Shown: positions 20,668-29,637 of the stretch, one piece after another
How the letters are laid out: each line of letters begins with the position of its first letter
How positions within the stretch are numbered: position 1 is the first letter of the stretch
NCBI GenBank assembly: GCA_049647585.1
Contig: JBARXY010000044.1
Span: 101,192 to 165,191 of the forward strand
Source: JAGQSZ01 sp049647585
GTDB lineage: Bacteria; Actinomycetota; Acidimicrobiia; Acidimicrobiales; Microtrichaceae
DNA: 64,000 nt
Direction of reading: 5' to 3'
The notes under the pieces: generated by a model
What the model was told of the DNA's origin: nothing
Databases searched by the model: none
Seen by the model: only the letters and a program-made list of their open reading frames with translations
Position numbers and translations under genes: made by a program

Positions 20668-20673
20668 TACAAT
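20668..20673 (+). promoter_or_regulatory. Candidate -10 element for a leaderless cysteine desulfurase transcript
   Basis: TACAAT lies nine bases before ATG 20683. TTGCCC at 20647-20652 could be a -35 box, although the 15-bp spacer is short. No Shine-Dalgarno sequence is present before the ATG, consistent with leaderless initiation. Confidence 0.45.
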
Positions 20674-20682
20674 CCGCTTCAA

Positions 20683-21888
20683 ATGAGTTCAGCGACTGAG
20701 GGCACGGGTACAGCTGCCGGCACGGTTCCTAGTGCTGGCGCGGGGACAGCTGACTTCGATCACGCAGCAACTACGCGGGTCCGACCCGAGGTCATCGAAG
20801 CCATGGCTCCGTTCAACGATGGTCGTTATGGCAATCCCTCCGGGTCTCACCTGGTAGCGAGAGACGCCGTTCGTGCAATGGACGAGGCCCGGGAGCAGAT
20901 CGCAGAGATCGTCGGCTGTTCGCCCGGCGACGTGATCTTCACCTCGGGCGGCACTGAGGCCGACAACCATGCGATCACAGGCGGTTTGCCGCCTCGCAGT
21001 GGGATCCCGGTGTGCAGCGCCGTCGAACACCACGCCGTGCTCGACGTGGTCAAAGCACTCGGTGGTCGGGTTGTCGGGGTTGACCGACACGGCCGGGTGA
21101 ACATGGCTGAACTTGATCGCACGCTCGGGGAATTGGGCGAAGAGACTTCGGTCGTCTCGGTGATGCTGGTGAACAACGAGATCGGCACTATCAACGACCT
21201 GGCGGCTATCGCTGCTCTGGTGGCCGAGCACCACACCCGTGACCGGAAGATCCCTGTACATACCGATGCCGTGCAGGCGGCAGCATGGCTGGACCTGAAG
21301 AAGTACGCAGGCGACGCTGACCTGATCTCGCTATCGGCCCACAAGCTGGGAGGCCCCAAGGGGATGGGCGCACTGGTCGCCCGCAAGAGCGCTCCCGTCC
21401 GGGCGATGATCCTCGGCGGAGGTCAGGAACGGGAGCGACGCTCCGGCACCCCGAGCGTTGCCAGCATCGTTGGTTTCGCTGCGGCCCTTGCCCTGATCGA
21501 GGCGGAGAGGGACGCAACCACCGCTCGGGTCGCACGGCTCAGGGACCGACTGCTTCAGGGGCTGGCGGAACGGGTCACGGGTCTTGCGCACACCGTTGAC
21601 GGTGCGGACCTGATTCCCGGCTCCTGCCATATCTGTATCGAGGGGGCCGATTCCGAATCGCTGTTGTTGCTGTTGGAGATGGGTGGCGTGATGGCCTCTG
21701 CCGGTTCTTCCTGCGCATCGGGGGCAAGGGAGAGTTCCCATGTGCTCGCCGCCATAGGGATCTCTGATGAACTGGCACGGGGTGCCATCAGGCTGAGCCT
21801 CGGGGTCGACACGACCGAGGCGGACGTCGATCTGGTTCTCGCCGTCCTTCCCTCGGCGGTCGAGCGGGTAAGGGCGTTCGGCTCGTGA
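20683..21888 (+). CDS. Cysteine desulfurase (IscS/NifS class)
   Basis: 401 residues. PLP enzyme releasing sulfur from cysteine as a persulfide. The PLP lysine is K221 in LSAHKLGGPKG and the catalytic cysteine is C344 in AGSSCASG. EVIEAMAPF, YGNPSGSH and FTSGGTEADNHAI are standard. ATG 20683 skips an implausible upstream extension; about 22 Ala/Gly/Thr-rich residues still precede the core. It overlaps mnmA by four bases, so it probably donates sulfur for tRNA 2-thiouridine formation. The pair parallels Rv3025c-Rv3024c. Confidence 0.96.
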   Translation: MSSATEGTGTAAGTVPSAGAGTADFDHAATTRVRPEVIEAMAPFNDGRYGNPSGSHLVARDAVRAMDEAREQIAEIVGCSPGDVIFTSGGTEADNHAITGGLPPRSGIPVCSAVEHHAVLDVVKALGGRVVGVDRHGRVNMAELDRTLGELGEETSVVSVMLVNNEIGTINDLAAIAALVAEHHTRDRKIPVHTDAVQAAAWLDLKKYAGDADLISLSAHKLGGPKGMGALVARKSAPVRAMILGGGQERERRSGTPSVASIVGFAAALALIEAERDATTARVARLRDRLLQGLAERVTGLAHTVDGADLIPGSCHICIEGADSESLLLLLEMGGVMASAGSSCASGARESSHVLAAIGISDELARGAIRLSLGVDTTEADVDLVLAVLPSAVERVRAFGS

Positions 21889-22949
21889 AGGTACTTGCCG
21901 CACTCTCGGGTGGCGTCGACTCATCGGTTGCCACATCGCTTCTCCAGGACGCGGGACACGAGGTCGTCGGTGTCACCATGAAGCTCTGGGGCGGCGAGTC
22001 CGACACCGGGTGCTGCTCGGTATCGGACGTCGAGGACGCACGTCGCTCCGCTTCCCAGCTTGGCGTGGACCACCATGTTTTCAACTTCGGCGAAGAGTTC
22101 GAAGAGCACGTCGTGACCCCGTATGTGAGCGACCACGCCGAGGGACGGACCCCAAATCCATGTGTCGAATGCAACCGCCACCTGAAGTTCGACATCCTGT
22201 TGAAGCGCGCCGAGCTGCTCGGATTCGACGCTGTTGCCACCGGCCACCACGCCCGGGTCGTAGAGCTGGCGGACGGCACCAGGCGGATAGGTCGTGGAGC
22301 CGATTCCGCCAAGGACCAGTCCTATGTCCTCTATCCGCTGACAGCGGCCGAATTGGAGACGGTCATCTTCCCGATCGGTGAGATGACCAAGGACGTCGTC
22401 CGTCAACTGGCGGCCGACCTGGGACTGAGAACTGCTGCCAAGCCCGATAGTCAGGACGTCTGTTTCATCACCAAGACGAACGGTCGGGCGGCCTTCCTTT
22501 CAGCCCGCACCGAACTCCACCCCGGGAAGATCGTCGACGAATCGGGAGCTGACCTTGGTGTGGTCGATGCAGTCGAACTCGTTACCGTCGGTCAACGCCG
22601 TGGTTTGAACCTTGCGGGCGGAGCGGGCAGGCGGTTCGTGACCGATGTCGACGTTCCCAACTCGACGGTCACCGTCGGGCCGCCGGAACGACTCCTGCGC
22701 GACCGGGTCGTGCTTGACGAAATGGTCTGGGCCGACGGATCAGTCCGGGGACGCGTCCGTGCCCAGTCATCGGCCCACGGTCGGGCGGTGGAGGCCGAAC
22801 TGAGCGTCGACGAGGACGGCTCGGCGGTGGTCATCTGGGACCAACCCCAGCGTCGGGTCGCCCGCGGCCAGAGTGTCGTTCTCTATCAGACACTCGCGAC
22901 CCGTGACGGAGTCGACGAGGTGGTGGTCGGCGGCGGGCTCGCCCGCTGA
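21885..22949 (+). CDS. mnmA: tRNA-specific 2-thiouridylase MnmA (TrmU)
   Basis: Installs sulfur at U34 of tRNA-Lys, Glu and Gln. 354 residues. The P-loop is LSGGVDSSVAT (7-17), the catalytic cysteines are C93 in NPCVECN and C193 in DVCFI, and tRNA/ATP motifs VATGHHAR and KDQSYVLY are intact. GTG 21885 overlaps the desulfurase stop (GTGA). Coupling to the sulfur donor is clear from this overlap. Confidence 0.97.
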   Translation: MKVLAALSGGVDSSVATSLLQDAGHEVVGVTMKLWGGESDTGCCSVSDVEDARRSASQLGVDHHVFNFGEEFEEHVVTPYVSDHAEGRTPNPCVECNRHLKFDILLKRAELLGFDAVATGHHARVVELADGTRRIGRGADSAKDQSYVLYPLTAAELETVIFPIGEMTKDVVRQLAADLGLRTAAKPDSQDVCFITKTNGRAAFLSARTELHPGKIVDESGADLGVVDAVELVTVGQRRGLNLAGGAGRRFVTDVDVPNSTVTVGPPERLLRDRVVLDEMVWADGSVRGRVRAQSSAHGRAVEAELSVDEDGSAVVIWDQPQRRVARGQSVVLYQTLATRDGVDEVVVGGGLAR

Positions 22950-22966
22950 CGAACCCCCAGGCACCA

Positions 22967-22992
22967 GCGAGTCGCCCGTCCGAGCGACTCGC
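22967..22992. terminator. Hairpin between convergent mnmA and esterase genes
   Basis: GCGAGTCG (22967-22974) pairs perfectly with CGACTCGC (22985-22992) around a 10-base loop. It sits in the 71-bp gap between converging genes. No U-tract is present; a bidirectional terminator is likely but unproven. Confidence 0.45.
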
Positions 22993-23020
22993 GGCCCCAG
23001 CACCAAGTGGTCAGTCCCGA

Positions 23021-23770
23021 TCAGTCGCCGGCGACTTCGGAGATGAACTTGAGCGATCGCTCGATGATCATCTCCTTGTCGTAGTCGAGGGTTGCCACGT
23101 GGTAGCTGCGTTCGCAGCTGACTCGCTCGACGGGGACACTGACGTTGGCGGCCAGGAAATCTGAATCGGTCGGAGGAACAACGTGATCCTGTGGGCTGGT
23201 GAAGAGCAGAATCGGACATTTGATCTTGGAGAGGTCCGGTGCGATCTCGTCCGCTGCCTCGAACATCGAAAGAAGAGGCCGGAGTGGAGTGCCGCTGTAT
23301 GCAGACTCCGGAGAGTCCGGGTCTGCCACGTCCGATCCGATGCCATCCATGATGGTTTCACCCGAGTCGATCATGGCGCCGATGAACTCGCGGACTTCGA
23401 CCGCAGCCTGGGTGGCCGGATTGACACAGATGATGCCCGATAGTTCCGGATGTCGTGTTGCCAGCCAGATGGTGAGTGACCCGCCCATCGAAAGTCCGGC
23501 GACGACCACCTTTTCGGTGCGTGCTGCCAAACGTCCCAGGGCCGCCTCGGCGTCGTTGGACCAGTCGGACCACCGGGTGTCGAGCATGTCTTCGATCACC
23601 GTTCCGTGCCCAGAGAGCAGTGGCATCTCGACGGAATACCCAGCCGCTGCAAGTCCCTCGGCCAACGGTCTCATCGACTGGGGGTTTCCGGTGAATCCGT
23701 GGAGGACCAGAACTCCGACTGGACCACCCTCGACGGACATCGGTTCTGCGCCCGGCATGATCTGAGACAT
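23021..23770 (-). CDS. Alpha/beta-hydrolase, Est30-like carboxylesterase
   Basis: 249 residues. Oxyanion motif LVLHGFTGNP near the N-terminus, nucleophile S94 in AGLSMGGS, acid D195 in SPQDHVVPP, base H224 in SYHVATLDYD. The length and triad spacing closely resemble the Geobacillus Est30 carboxylesterase group (short-chain or monoacylglycerol esters). ATG 23770 follows AAAGGGAGTCAG, a good ribosome binding site; the longer upstream frame is not needed. The SCP2 gene is divergent, 126 bp away. Confidence 0.9.
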   Translation of the reverse strand: MSQIMPGAEPMSVEGGPVGVLVLHGFTGNPQSMRPLAEGLAAAGYSVEMPLLSGHGTVIEDMLDTRWSDWSNDAEAALGRLAARTEKVVVAGLSMGGSLTIWLATRHPELSGIICVNPATQAAVEVREFIGAMIDSGETIMDGIGSDVADPDSPESAYSGTPLRPLLSMFEAADEIAPDLSKIKCPILLFTSPQDHVVPPTDSDFLAANVSVPVERVSCERSYHVATLDYDKEMIIERSLKFISEVAGD

Positions 23771-23896
23771 CTGACTCCCTTTTGTTGCGGTCACGATACC
23801 GCCAAGTAGTAACCGTTTCCGATCTCCGTTCACCAAGGTAGTGTCGGCGCCGCTTCACTGATGAGCAGGTAGCTCAGCTGTCGAGAGGGGAAGTCC

Positions 23897-24304
23897 ATGC
23901 CGAAGTACAAGTTCCTGTCAGAGGAATGGGTAGAGGCCGCGAAGAAGATTCGGGACGGAGCCGCCGCCGAGGGCTCAACACCTGCCCATCAACTCCGGAT
24001 GAATCAGATCATCACCGACGTTCCATTTGGCGAAGGAACCGTGAATGCCCACATGGACACTTCCGACGGCACCGTCAAGATGGATCTTGGCCACCTCGAA
24101 AATCCGGAACTCACCGTGACTCTGGACTACGACACGGCCAAAGCAATTCTCGTCGACGGCAACCCGCAGGCAGGAATGCAGGCGTTCATGGCGGGCAAGA
24201 TCAAGGTCGACGGCGACATGATGAAACTCATGGCCATGCAGACCTCGGTGGCCGACCCCGCAGCAGCTGACGTTGCAGCGGCCATCCAGGAAATAACGGA
24301 GTAA
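23897..24304 (+). CDS. SCP2 sterol-carrier-like lipid-binding protein
   Basis: 135 residues. The C-terminal part (YDTAKAILVDGNPQAGMQAFMAGKIKVDGDMMKLM) has the SCP2 signature of a hydrophobic lipid-binding pocket, split here as PQAGMQAFMAGKIKVDG. These domains bind acyl-CoA or other lipids. ATG 23897 has a strong site, GAGAGGGGAAG, seven bases upstream. The gene stands alone between two minus-strand genes, so the lipid partner is unknown. Confidence 0.9.
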   Translation: MPKYKFLSEEWVEAAKKIRDGAAAEGSTPAHQLRMNQIITDVPFGEGTVNAHMDTSDGTVKMDLGHLENPELTVTLDYDTAKAILVDGNPQAGMQAFMAGKIKVDGDMMKLMAMQTSVADPAAADVAAAIQEITE

Positions 24305-24310
24305 TCAGCG

Positions 24311-24401
24311 GGGATCGTCGAACCGGTAGGGGTGGCCGCCTCATCGCGGCGGCTGGGGAACACCACGTCCAGCTGACCACCCCTACGGGTTCGACGATCC
24401 C
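24311..24401. repeat. 25-bp near-perfect inverted repeat (large stem-loop)
   Basis: The left arm 24311-24335 and right arm 24377-24401 are complementary over 25 positions with one mismatch, starting GGGATCGTCGAACC. The 41-base apex holds a further GCCGCC/GGCGGC pairing. It begins seven bases after the SCP2 stop and faces the convergent kinase gene. It may be a bidirectional terminator, although no U-tract follows either arm. Confidence 0.85.
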
Positions 24402-24429
24402 GTGTTGGTGAAAAGGTAGAGGGCGCCAC

Positions 24430-24467
24430 GCGGTGAGTGGTGGATACTCGGTGCGGTGAGTGGTGGA
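24430..24467. repeat. Duplicated 15-nt element in the gap after the inverted repeat
   Basis: GCGGTGAGTGGTGGA occurs at 24430-24444 and 24453-24467, just downstream of the kinase stop codon (the kinase reads on the minus strand). No coding potential is supported here. Confidence 0.7.
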
Positions 24468-24509
24468 GGGTGGTGGAGCCTCGGTCAACTCAGGTCAGCA
24501 CCAACCCGT

Positions 24510-26717
24510 TTACTTCTTGGTGAAGATTCTGACCGCGGTGCCCCTCTGGCGCTGTTCGCCCGGAGTCGGGTCGGTCTGCAGGACCATTCCAGACGGAGGG
24601 CCTTCGATCCCGTCGACCGTGAACCCGGCCTTTTCGAGACGTTCCGACGCTACCAATCCGCTAACCCAGCGGACATCTGGAACCTCGATCGGTGCGGGCC
24701 CCTGCGATACGACCAACGGAACTTCAGCCCCGCGTTCCAGTGATGTCCCGGTCTTCACCGAGGACGAAATGATCACGCCGACCGGAACCTTGTCGTCGTA
24801 GGCCTTGGTGATCACCGCCTTCAACTGGATCGCCTCAAGAGCTGCGCGGGCCTTTTCCGCGGTGGCTCCGACCAGTCCGTCGGGAACGACCCGTGGTGCA
24901 GGACCCTTCGATATGACCAGGTCGACCGTTGAACCCTTGGGCAGTTGGCTCTGGGCGCTGAGGGGTTCCTGGCCCGGCGTTGGTCCGGCGCTGATCACGG
25001 CGCCTCCGGGCACCTTCTCGTCGTAGGCGCTGCTTTCAGTGCCTAGGCTCAGACCGGCCCCCGTGAGAGCGGCAACCGCTTCGTCGCGTTTTGTGTTGGC
25101 CAGCGGCGGAAGAGTTGTGAGTGTGGGCCCAAGCGAAACGGTGAGAGTTACCTTCTCGCCCTCGGCCAAGCGAGTTCCCTCTGCCGGCTTCTGTTCGAGT
25201 ACCTGCCCGGGCTTCGTTCCGTCCTGGCGATCCTGTATCGAGGAGTCGACCTTGAAGCCGAGAGCCTTGGCTGACGATGTCGCCTCGGCCACGGTCCTCC
25301 CGACAAAACCTGGGACGTCGTTGACCGGCACCCGGACAAGAAACCACCAAGCCGCGAAGCCGCCGGCGACAAGAGCGAGCACGACAATCAGCATCGACAG
25401 TCTGGCAAGCCAGCGTGGCGCGGTGCGACGACGTTTGGGCCGATTCGGCTTACCGTCCGCCGCACCTACGAGCGGCTCGACAGGACCGAGGGACTGTGGC
25501 CGTGATGCCGCGAGCATCTGGCTTTCGGTGTCAGCACCGACCGCCTCGGCGAACTTGGGCTGAGCATCGCTCGCCGGTGGTGCTGGCGACGCTGGTGAAG
25601 CGGATGCGGCGGGAGTCGATGCGGACTGGGTCGATGCGGCGGGAGTCGATGCGGACTTGGTCGATGCGGACTGGGGGACAACGACCGGGTCCGGGTGGGG
25701 GAGGACGGTGGGGGGATCTGCACGCCCGGCATGGGCATCGGCATTTGCGTCGGCATCCGCATCCGCATCCGCATTCAGCGACCCGCTGCCCAGAATTTCG
25801 ACCTCTCGGGCGATGAAGAGTTCGCTGGTCTCCTCGCCATTGCCAAGCGTCGGGACTATCGGGAGTGGCTCGGGTCGAGGCATGTCCTCGGCGGCCGCCA
25901 TCAAAGAGAGTTCGAACACCGCAGCGTCTGGGCGATCCTCTGGATCGAGGCGACCGGCGTGTTCGAGAACCGAACGCAGTGCGCCGAGCGATGAGTCGAG
26001 AACCAGGTCCCCCTGGGTGCGGAGAGCCAGGGTTCCAGCGGTGGTGTCGGTGGCGAAGGGGACCTGTCCGGTCAGACACTCAACCAGTACCAAGGTGAGC
26101 GAGTACACATCCGAGCGTCCGTTCACCCGGCGGCCGAGCGCCTGTTCTGGGGAGATGTAGCGCGCCGTGCCGACCACGGCACCGCTCGGTTCTGTCCACG
26201 AGGCCTCGGCCAGCGCTCGTGCCAGGCCAAAATCCGCTAGACGTAGCCGACCCGATTCGCCGAACAACAGGTTTCCGGGTTTCACATCACGGTGCACCAG
26301 ACCCCGCTGATGTGCGTGCGCAAGGGCTCGAGCAGCCTCCAGACCTACCATCAGGGTCTGCGACGGGGTGAGCGGAACTCCGCCGTTGAGGATGTCGCGG
26401 AGACTTCCCCCTCCGAGGTATTCCGTCACAAGGTAAGGGATGACAACACCGTCGGATTCGTCTTCCCCCCAGTCGAAAACCGAGACGATGTTCTGATGGC
26501 TCAGCGCTCCGGCAGCGCGGGCCTCGGCCCGGAACCGCTTCAGAAACGCGGGATCCTCGGCGAGCGATTCGTGTAACAGCTTGACTGCGACACGTCGGCG
26601 CAGCTGGGTGTCCACGGCCAGGTAGACCCGCGACGAAGTCCCGACGCCCACCGGCGCCATCAGTTGGTATCTGTCGCCGAGCACGCGCCCGGTCTCCTCG
26701 GAGAGTCGGGGTGACAT
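24510..26717 (-). CDS. PASTA-domain Ser/Thr protein kinase (PknB-like)
   Basis: 735 residues from ATG 26717. Kinase domain 17-270: glycine loop VGVGTSSRVYLA, ATP lysine K46, HRDVKPGN (D144), DFG at 162-164, GTARYISPEQ. A long juxtamembrane linker (about 280-430) holds (DA)n and SAST-type repeats. One membrane helix lies at about 439-461, followed by four PASTA domains that in this family bind peptidoglycan fragments or lipid II. It likely senses cell-wall state and phosphorylates growth and division proteins. GTG 26720 is an alternative start. No FHA, PP2C, RodA or PBP genes adjoin, unlike the classical pknB operon, so this may be a second PASTA kinase. Confidence 0.95.
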   Translation of the reverse strand: MSPRLSEETGRVLGDRYQLMAPVGVGTSSRVYLAVDTQLRRRVAVKLLHESLAEDPAFLKRFRAEARAAGALSHQNIVSVFDWGEDESDGVVIPYLVTEYLGGGSLRDILNGGVPLTPSQTLMVGLEAARALAHAHQRGLVHRDVKPGNLLFGESGRLRLADFGLARALAEASWTEPSGAVVGTARYISPEQALGRRVNGRSDVYSLTLVLVECLTGQVPFATDTTAGTLALRTQGDLVLDSSLGALRSVLEHAGRLDPEDRPDAAVFELSLMAAAEDMPRPEPLPIVPTLGNGEETSELFIAREVEILGSGSLNADADADADANADAHAGRADPPTVLPHPDPVVVPQSASTKSASTPAASTQSASTPAASASPASPAPPASDAQPKFAEAVGADTESQMLAASRPQSLGPVEPLVGAADGKPNRPKRRRTAPRWLARLSMLIVVLALVAGGFAAWWFLVRVPVNDVPGFVGRTVAEATSSAKALGFKVDSSIQDRQDGTKPGQVLEQKPAEGTRLAEGEKVTLTVSLGPTLTTLPPLANTKRDEAVAALTGAGLSLGTESSAYDEKVPGGAVISAGPTPGQEPLSAQSQLPKGSTVDLVISKGPAPRVVPDGLVGATAEKARAALEAIQLKAVITKAYDDKVPVGVIISSSVKTGTSLERGAEVPLVVSQGPAPIEVPDVRWVSGLVASERLEKAGFTVDGIEGPPSGMVLQTDPTPGEQRQRGTAVRIFTKK
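25600..25674. repeat. 15-nt tandem repeats in the kinase linker
   Basis: About five units of GTCGATGCGGMSKGR type (clear copies at 25615, 25630, 25645 and 25660) encode the repeating SAST-P/K/Q pentapeptides of the juxtamembrane linker on the minus strand. Confidence 0.8.
25738..25784. repeat. Hexanucleotide repeat encoding Ala-Asp in the kinase linker
   Basis: Imperfect GCATCC/GCATCG hexamers encode an Asp-Ala run (DADADADANADA) on the minus strand, upstream in the linker of the SAST repeats. This is a slippage-prone low-complexity tract. Confidence 0.75.
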
Positions 26718-26771
26718 CACGTGGCAATGGTACCGCTGCCTACCCTCTCGGCCGGGGAGGGGGTAGACCAT

Positions 26772-27341
26772 GTGCTGATGGTTGAGAGCACAGACCAAAC
26801 CCCCAACGCCACATCGGATCCGAATTCGGACCTGACATCGGACCCCGTCCAAGGTCCGGAGTCAGCCTCAGAACAGCTACCTGAGGATGACCAGCCGAAA
26901 CTGAAGCTTCCCCCATTGACCCGCAGGGACATGATCCGTCGTGCCGTGATCATCCTGGCGCTAATCGGTGCGGTCGCTGGAATCTTCTTCACAGGCAAGG
27001 CGGCAACCACCGGTCTGGATGCGGCGTCGGAGGGTCTGCCGGATTCGGTGGACCGGCTTATCCCTGCGTCAGGAGACGAGGTCCTCAGGCAGTCCCAGGT
27101 CGGCATCGATGTGGCCAGCGGGTATGACGCATACCTAATCGTCAATGGAACCGAGATCCGTACCGCCCAGGACGGGCTGATCAAGGACCTCGGAACAGGT
27201 CAGGTACTCATCCAACCCGGTAAGGGGAAGACCATTGAGTCGCTCCATGAAGGTCGGAACTGCGTCGTCGCCATGGTTTGGGAATCGTTGCAGACCGAAT
27301 CGACTGCGAGCCCGGTCTCGTGGTGCTTCGACGCAACCTGA
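26772..27341 (+). CDS. Uncharacterised single-pass membrane protein divergent from the PASTA kinase
   Basis: 189 residues. An acidic, Ser/Pro/Asp-rich cytoplasmic N-terminus of about 50 residues is followed by LTRRDMIRRAVIILALI and one membrane segment. An extracytoplasmic domain of about 110 residues follows, with two cysteines near the end (GRNCVVAMVW, SWCFDAT) that may pair. GTG 26772 lies eight bases after GGGGAGGGGG and is preferred over ATG 26778. The Ser/Thr-rich acidic tail next to a divergent kinase makes it a possible substrate; this is inference. Confidence 0.7.
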   Translation: MLMVESTDQTPNATSDPNSDLTSDPVQGPESASEQLPEDDQPKLKLPPLTRRDMIRRAVIILALIGAVAGIFFTGKAATTGLDAASEGLPDSVDRLIPASGDEVLRQSQVGIDVASGYDAYLIVNGTEIRTAQDGLIKDLGTGQVLIQPGKGKTIESLHEGRNCVVAMVWESLQTESTASPVSWCFDAT

Positions 27342-27368
27342 AAGTCGACCCGGCGCCAAGCTCTGAGG

Positions 27369-29507
27369 TCAGGTCGGTGGAAGCTCGCCCGTTTCCAAGA
27401 GGTGCCTGAATCCGGCTTCATCGACTATCGGTACTCCAAGTTCCTGCGCCTTGGTGACCTTGGAGGCCCCCGGCTCGGATCCCATGACCAGCGCGAGGGT
27501 CTTCTTGGAGACACTTCCTGGTGACTTGCCGCCACGCTCCTTGATGGCGTCGGTTGCCCCGCTGCGGGAGAAACCATCGAGGGTTCCGCTCACAACTACG
27601 GCCTTGCCCGCCAGGGTCTGCTCCTGCTCGGACCGCTCCGGTCCGGTCATGTTTACCCCGGCCGAGCGAAGGCGCTCAACCAGCGCCAAATTGTCCGGAT
27701 CCGAGAAATGCCTGTGGACCGAGCTGGCGATCACCGGACCAATTCCGTCCACCGCCCCGAGCTGCTCGACGCTTGCATCGACAATTGCGTCGAGACTTCC
27801 GAACCAACCCGCCAGCACTTCGGCCCCGGAGGATCCGAGGTGGAGGATATTCAGCCCGAATAGCAGGTTGGCCAAGGGTCGCTGTTTGGACGCCTCGATC
27901 GAAGCGAGCAGATTGTCGACGGACTGTTGACCATGCTTGGGCAACTCAAGGAGCTTCTCCCGGTCCAGCGAGTAGATGTCGGCAAAATTGTCGATCAGGC
28001 CGAGCTCCATGAACAGCGCGATCTGCTGCTCGCCCAGTCCGTCAATATCCATGGCGCCGCGGGAAACGAAATGGGACAGTTCGGCTATTCGTCGCTGACG
28101 ACACGAGGGGTTTAGGCATAGATGTTGAGCTTCGCCGTCACGGCGACTCAGTGGTTGACCGCAAGATGGACAGTTCCTCGGAAAGACCCACGGCGCCAGA
28201 CCATCGGGCCTGAGTTCCAGGACGGGTCCGACCACCTCGGGAATCACGTCGCCTGCCTTGCGGACGACAACGACGTCGCCGGGACGGACGTCCTTGATCC
28301 GAACCTGGTCCTCGTTGTGGAGCGTCGACAGTCCAACTGTCGAACCTCCGACGAAAACCGGCTCCAGGACTGCAAAGGGAGTCGCCTTGCCCGTTCTACC
28401 GATTGAGACCTGAATGTCGAGCAGGTGGGTAGAGCGCTCTTCGGGTGGCAGCTTGAAGGCGATGGCCCAGCGAGGTGCCTTTGCAGTGGCACCCATCGCC
28501 TGCTGGGTGGCCAGGTCGTCGATCTTCACCACGACACCGTCGATCTCGTAGGGAAGGTCGTGGCGTGCCTGGATCCAGTGCTGACAGAACTTGTAGACAG
28601 ACTCCAGATCATCGAACACCTGGGTCTTTGGGTTCACCGGAATGCCCAACCCTGCCAACCACTCGAGCGCGGAGGAGTGGCTCGGGGGCTCCGAAGCTCC
28701 CTCGATCGCTCCGAGTTGATAGCACCACCACGCAAGTCCCCTTGAGGCGGTGACGGAGGCGTCCTTCTGGCGTAGCGATCCGGCTCCCGCGTTGCGTGGA
28801 TTGACCGGCAGAACCTTGGGCTTCTTACCCTTGGCTATGAGTTGCTCGTTCTCTGCGGTGGTGCGTTCCTTGAGTTGCTCGAAGGCCGCCAGGGGCATGT
28901 AGATCTCGCCTCTGGCCTCGAGTACCTCGGGGGCTCCGGACGCCAGCTTCTTGGGGACAGCCTCGATTCCCAACACGTTGGCGGTAACGTCCTCACCCAC
29001 CTTGCCGTTGCCCCTGGTCGCCGCCTGGACGAGTAGTCCGTTTACATAGCGGAGCGACACTGCCAGACCGTCGATCTTCAGTTCGCAGACATATCGGACC
29101 GATTCTTCGACACCAAATTCGGTCAGGCGTTTGGCTGTGCGCTCACCCCAAGCCTTCAACTCGCCCAGATCCATGGCGTTGTCCAAGCTCATCATCGGTC
29201 GTGAATGCGTTACCGGTGAGAACTGTGCGGATGGCGCTCCGCCAACCACCCGCGTCGGGCTGTCGGCGGTGATCAGGTCCGGGTGCGAGGCCTCGATCGC
29301 CCGCAGATCTCTGACAAGATCGTCGTAGTCGGCGTCTGGAATCAGGGGCGAGTCATTGTCGTAGTAAGCGGCGTTGTGGGTCGCAATCTGGCCACGGAGC
29401 CAGTCCGCGCGACCAGCCGGGTCCAGTTCGGCGTCGGGCCCATCGGTTATAGACGTAGCCCCCGGGGCCGCCGTCGCCGCCGTTGTCGAATCATCTGTTG
29501 GCCTCAT
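27369..29507 (-). CDS. ligA: NAD-dependent DNA ligase LigA
   Basis: 712 residues. The AMP-accepting lysine is K144 in CELKIDGLAVSLRY. Domain Ia (AAYYDNDSPLIPDADYD), the OB fold, the four-cysteine zinc finger (CPSCGQPL, CLNPSCRQRR), helix-hairpin-helix segments and the C-terminal BRCT domain (LAGKAVVVSGTLDGFSR) are all present. ATG 29507 is preferred to the TTG at 29516. It seals Okazaki and repair nicks and is normally essential. It lies downstream of the conserved partner gene at 29638-30675, separated by 130 bp in which I see nothing else. Confidence 0.98.
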   Translation of the reverse strand: MRPTDDSTTAATAAPGATSITDGPDAELDPAGRADWLRGQIATHNAAYYDNDSPLIPDADYDDLVRDLRAIEASHPDLITADSPTRVVGGAPSAQFSPVTHSRPMMSLDNAMDLGELKAWGERTAKRLTEFGVEESVRYVCELKIDGLAVSLRYVNGLLVQAATRGNGKVGEDVTANVLGIEAVPKKLASGAPEVLEARGEIYMPLAAFEQLKERTTAENEQLIAKGKKPKVLPVNPRNAGAGSLRQKDASVTASRGLAWWCYQLGAIEGASEPPSHSSALEWLAGLGIPVNPKTQVFDDLESVYKFCQHWIQARHDLPYEIDGVVVKIDDLATQQAMGATAKAPRWAIAFKLPPEERSTHLLDIQVSIGRTGKATPFAVLEPVFVGGSTVGLSTLHNEDQVRIKDVRPGDVVVVRKAGDVIPEVVGPVLELRPDGLAPWVFPRNCPSCGQPLSRRDGEAQHLCLNPSCRQRRIAELSHFVSRGAMDIDGLGEQQIALFMELGLIDNFADIYSLDREKLLELPKHGQQSVDNLLASIEASKQRPLANLLFGLNILHLGSSGAEVLAGWFGSLDAIVDASVEQLGAVDGIGPVIASSVHRHFSDPDNLALVERLRSAGVNMTGPERSEQEQTLAGKAVVVSGTLDGFSRSGATDAIKERGGKSPGSVSKKTLALVMGSEPGASKVTKAQELGVPIVDEAGFRHLLETGELPPT

Positions 29508-29637
29508 TGCAAGCAACGCTAGTCATCAGCAGTGACACTCGGGGTCGACGCGGAGGGCGGATCTAGGAGCTTGGGGGATCCCGGTCACCGGCCACAGGAC
29601 TGACGTCGAGCCGCCCATCGATATGTCCGTGGCAACT

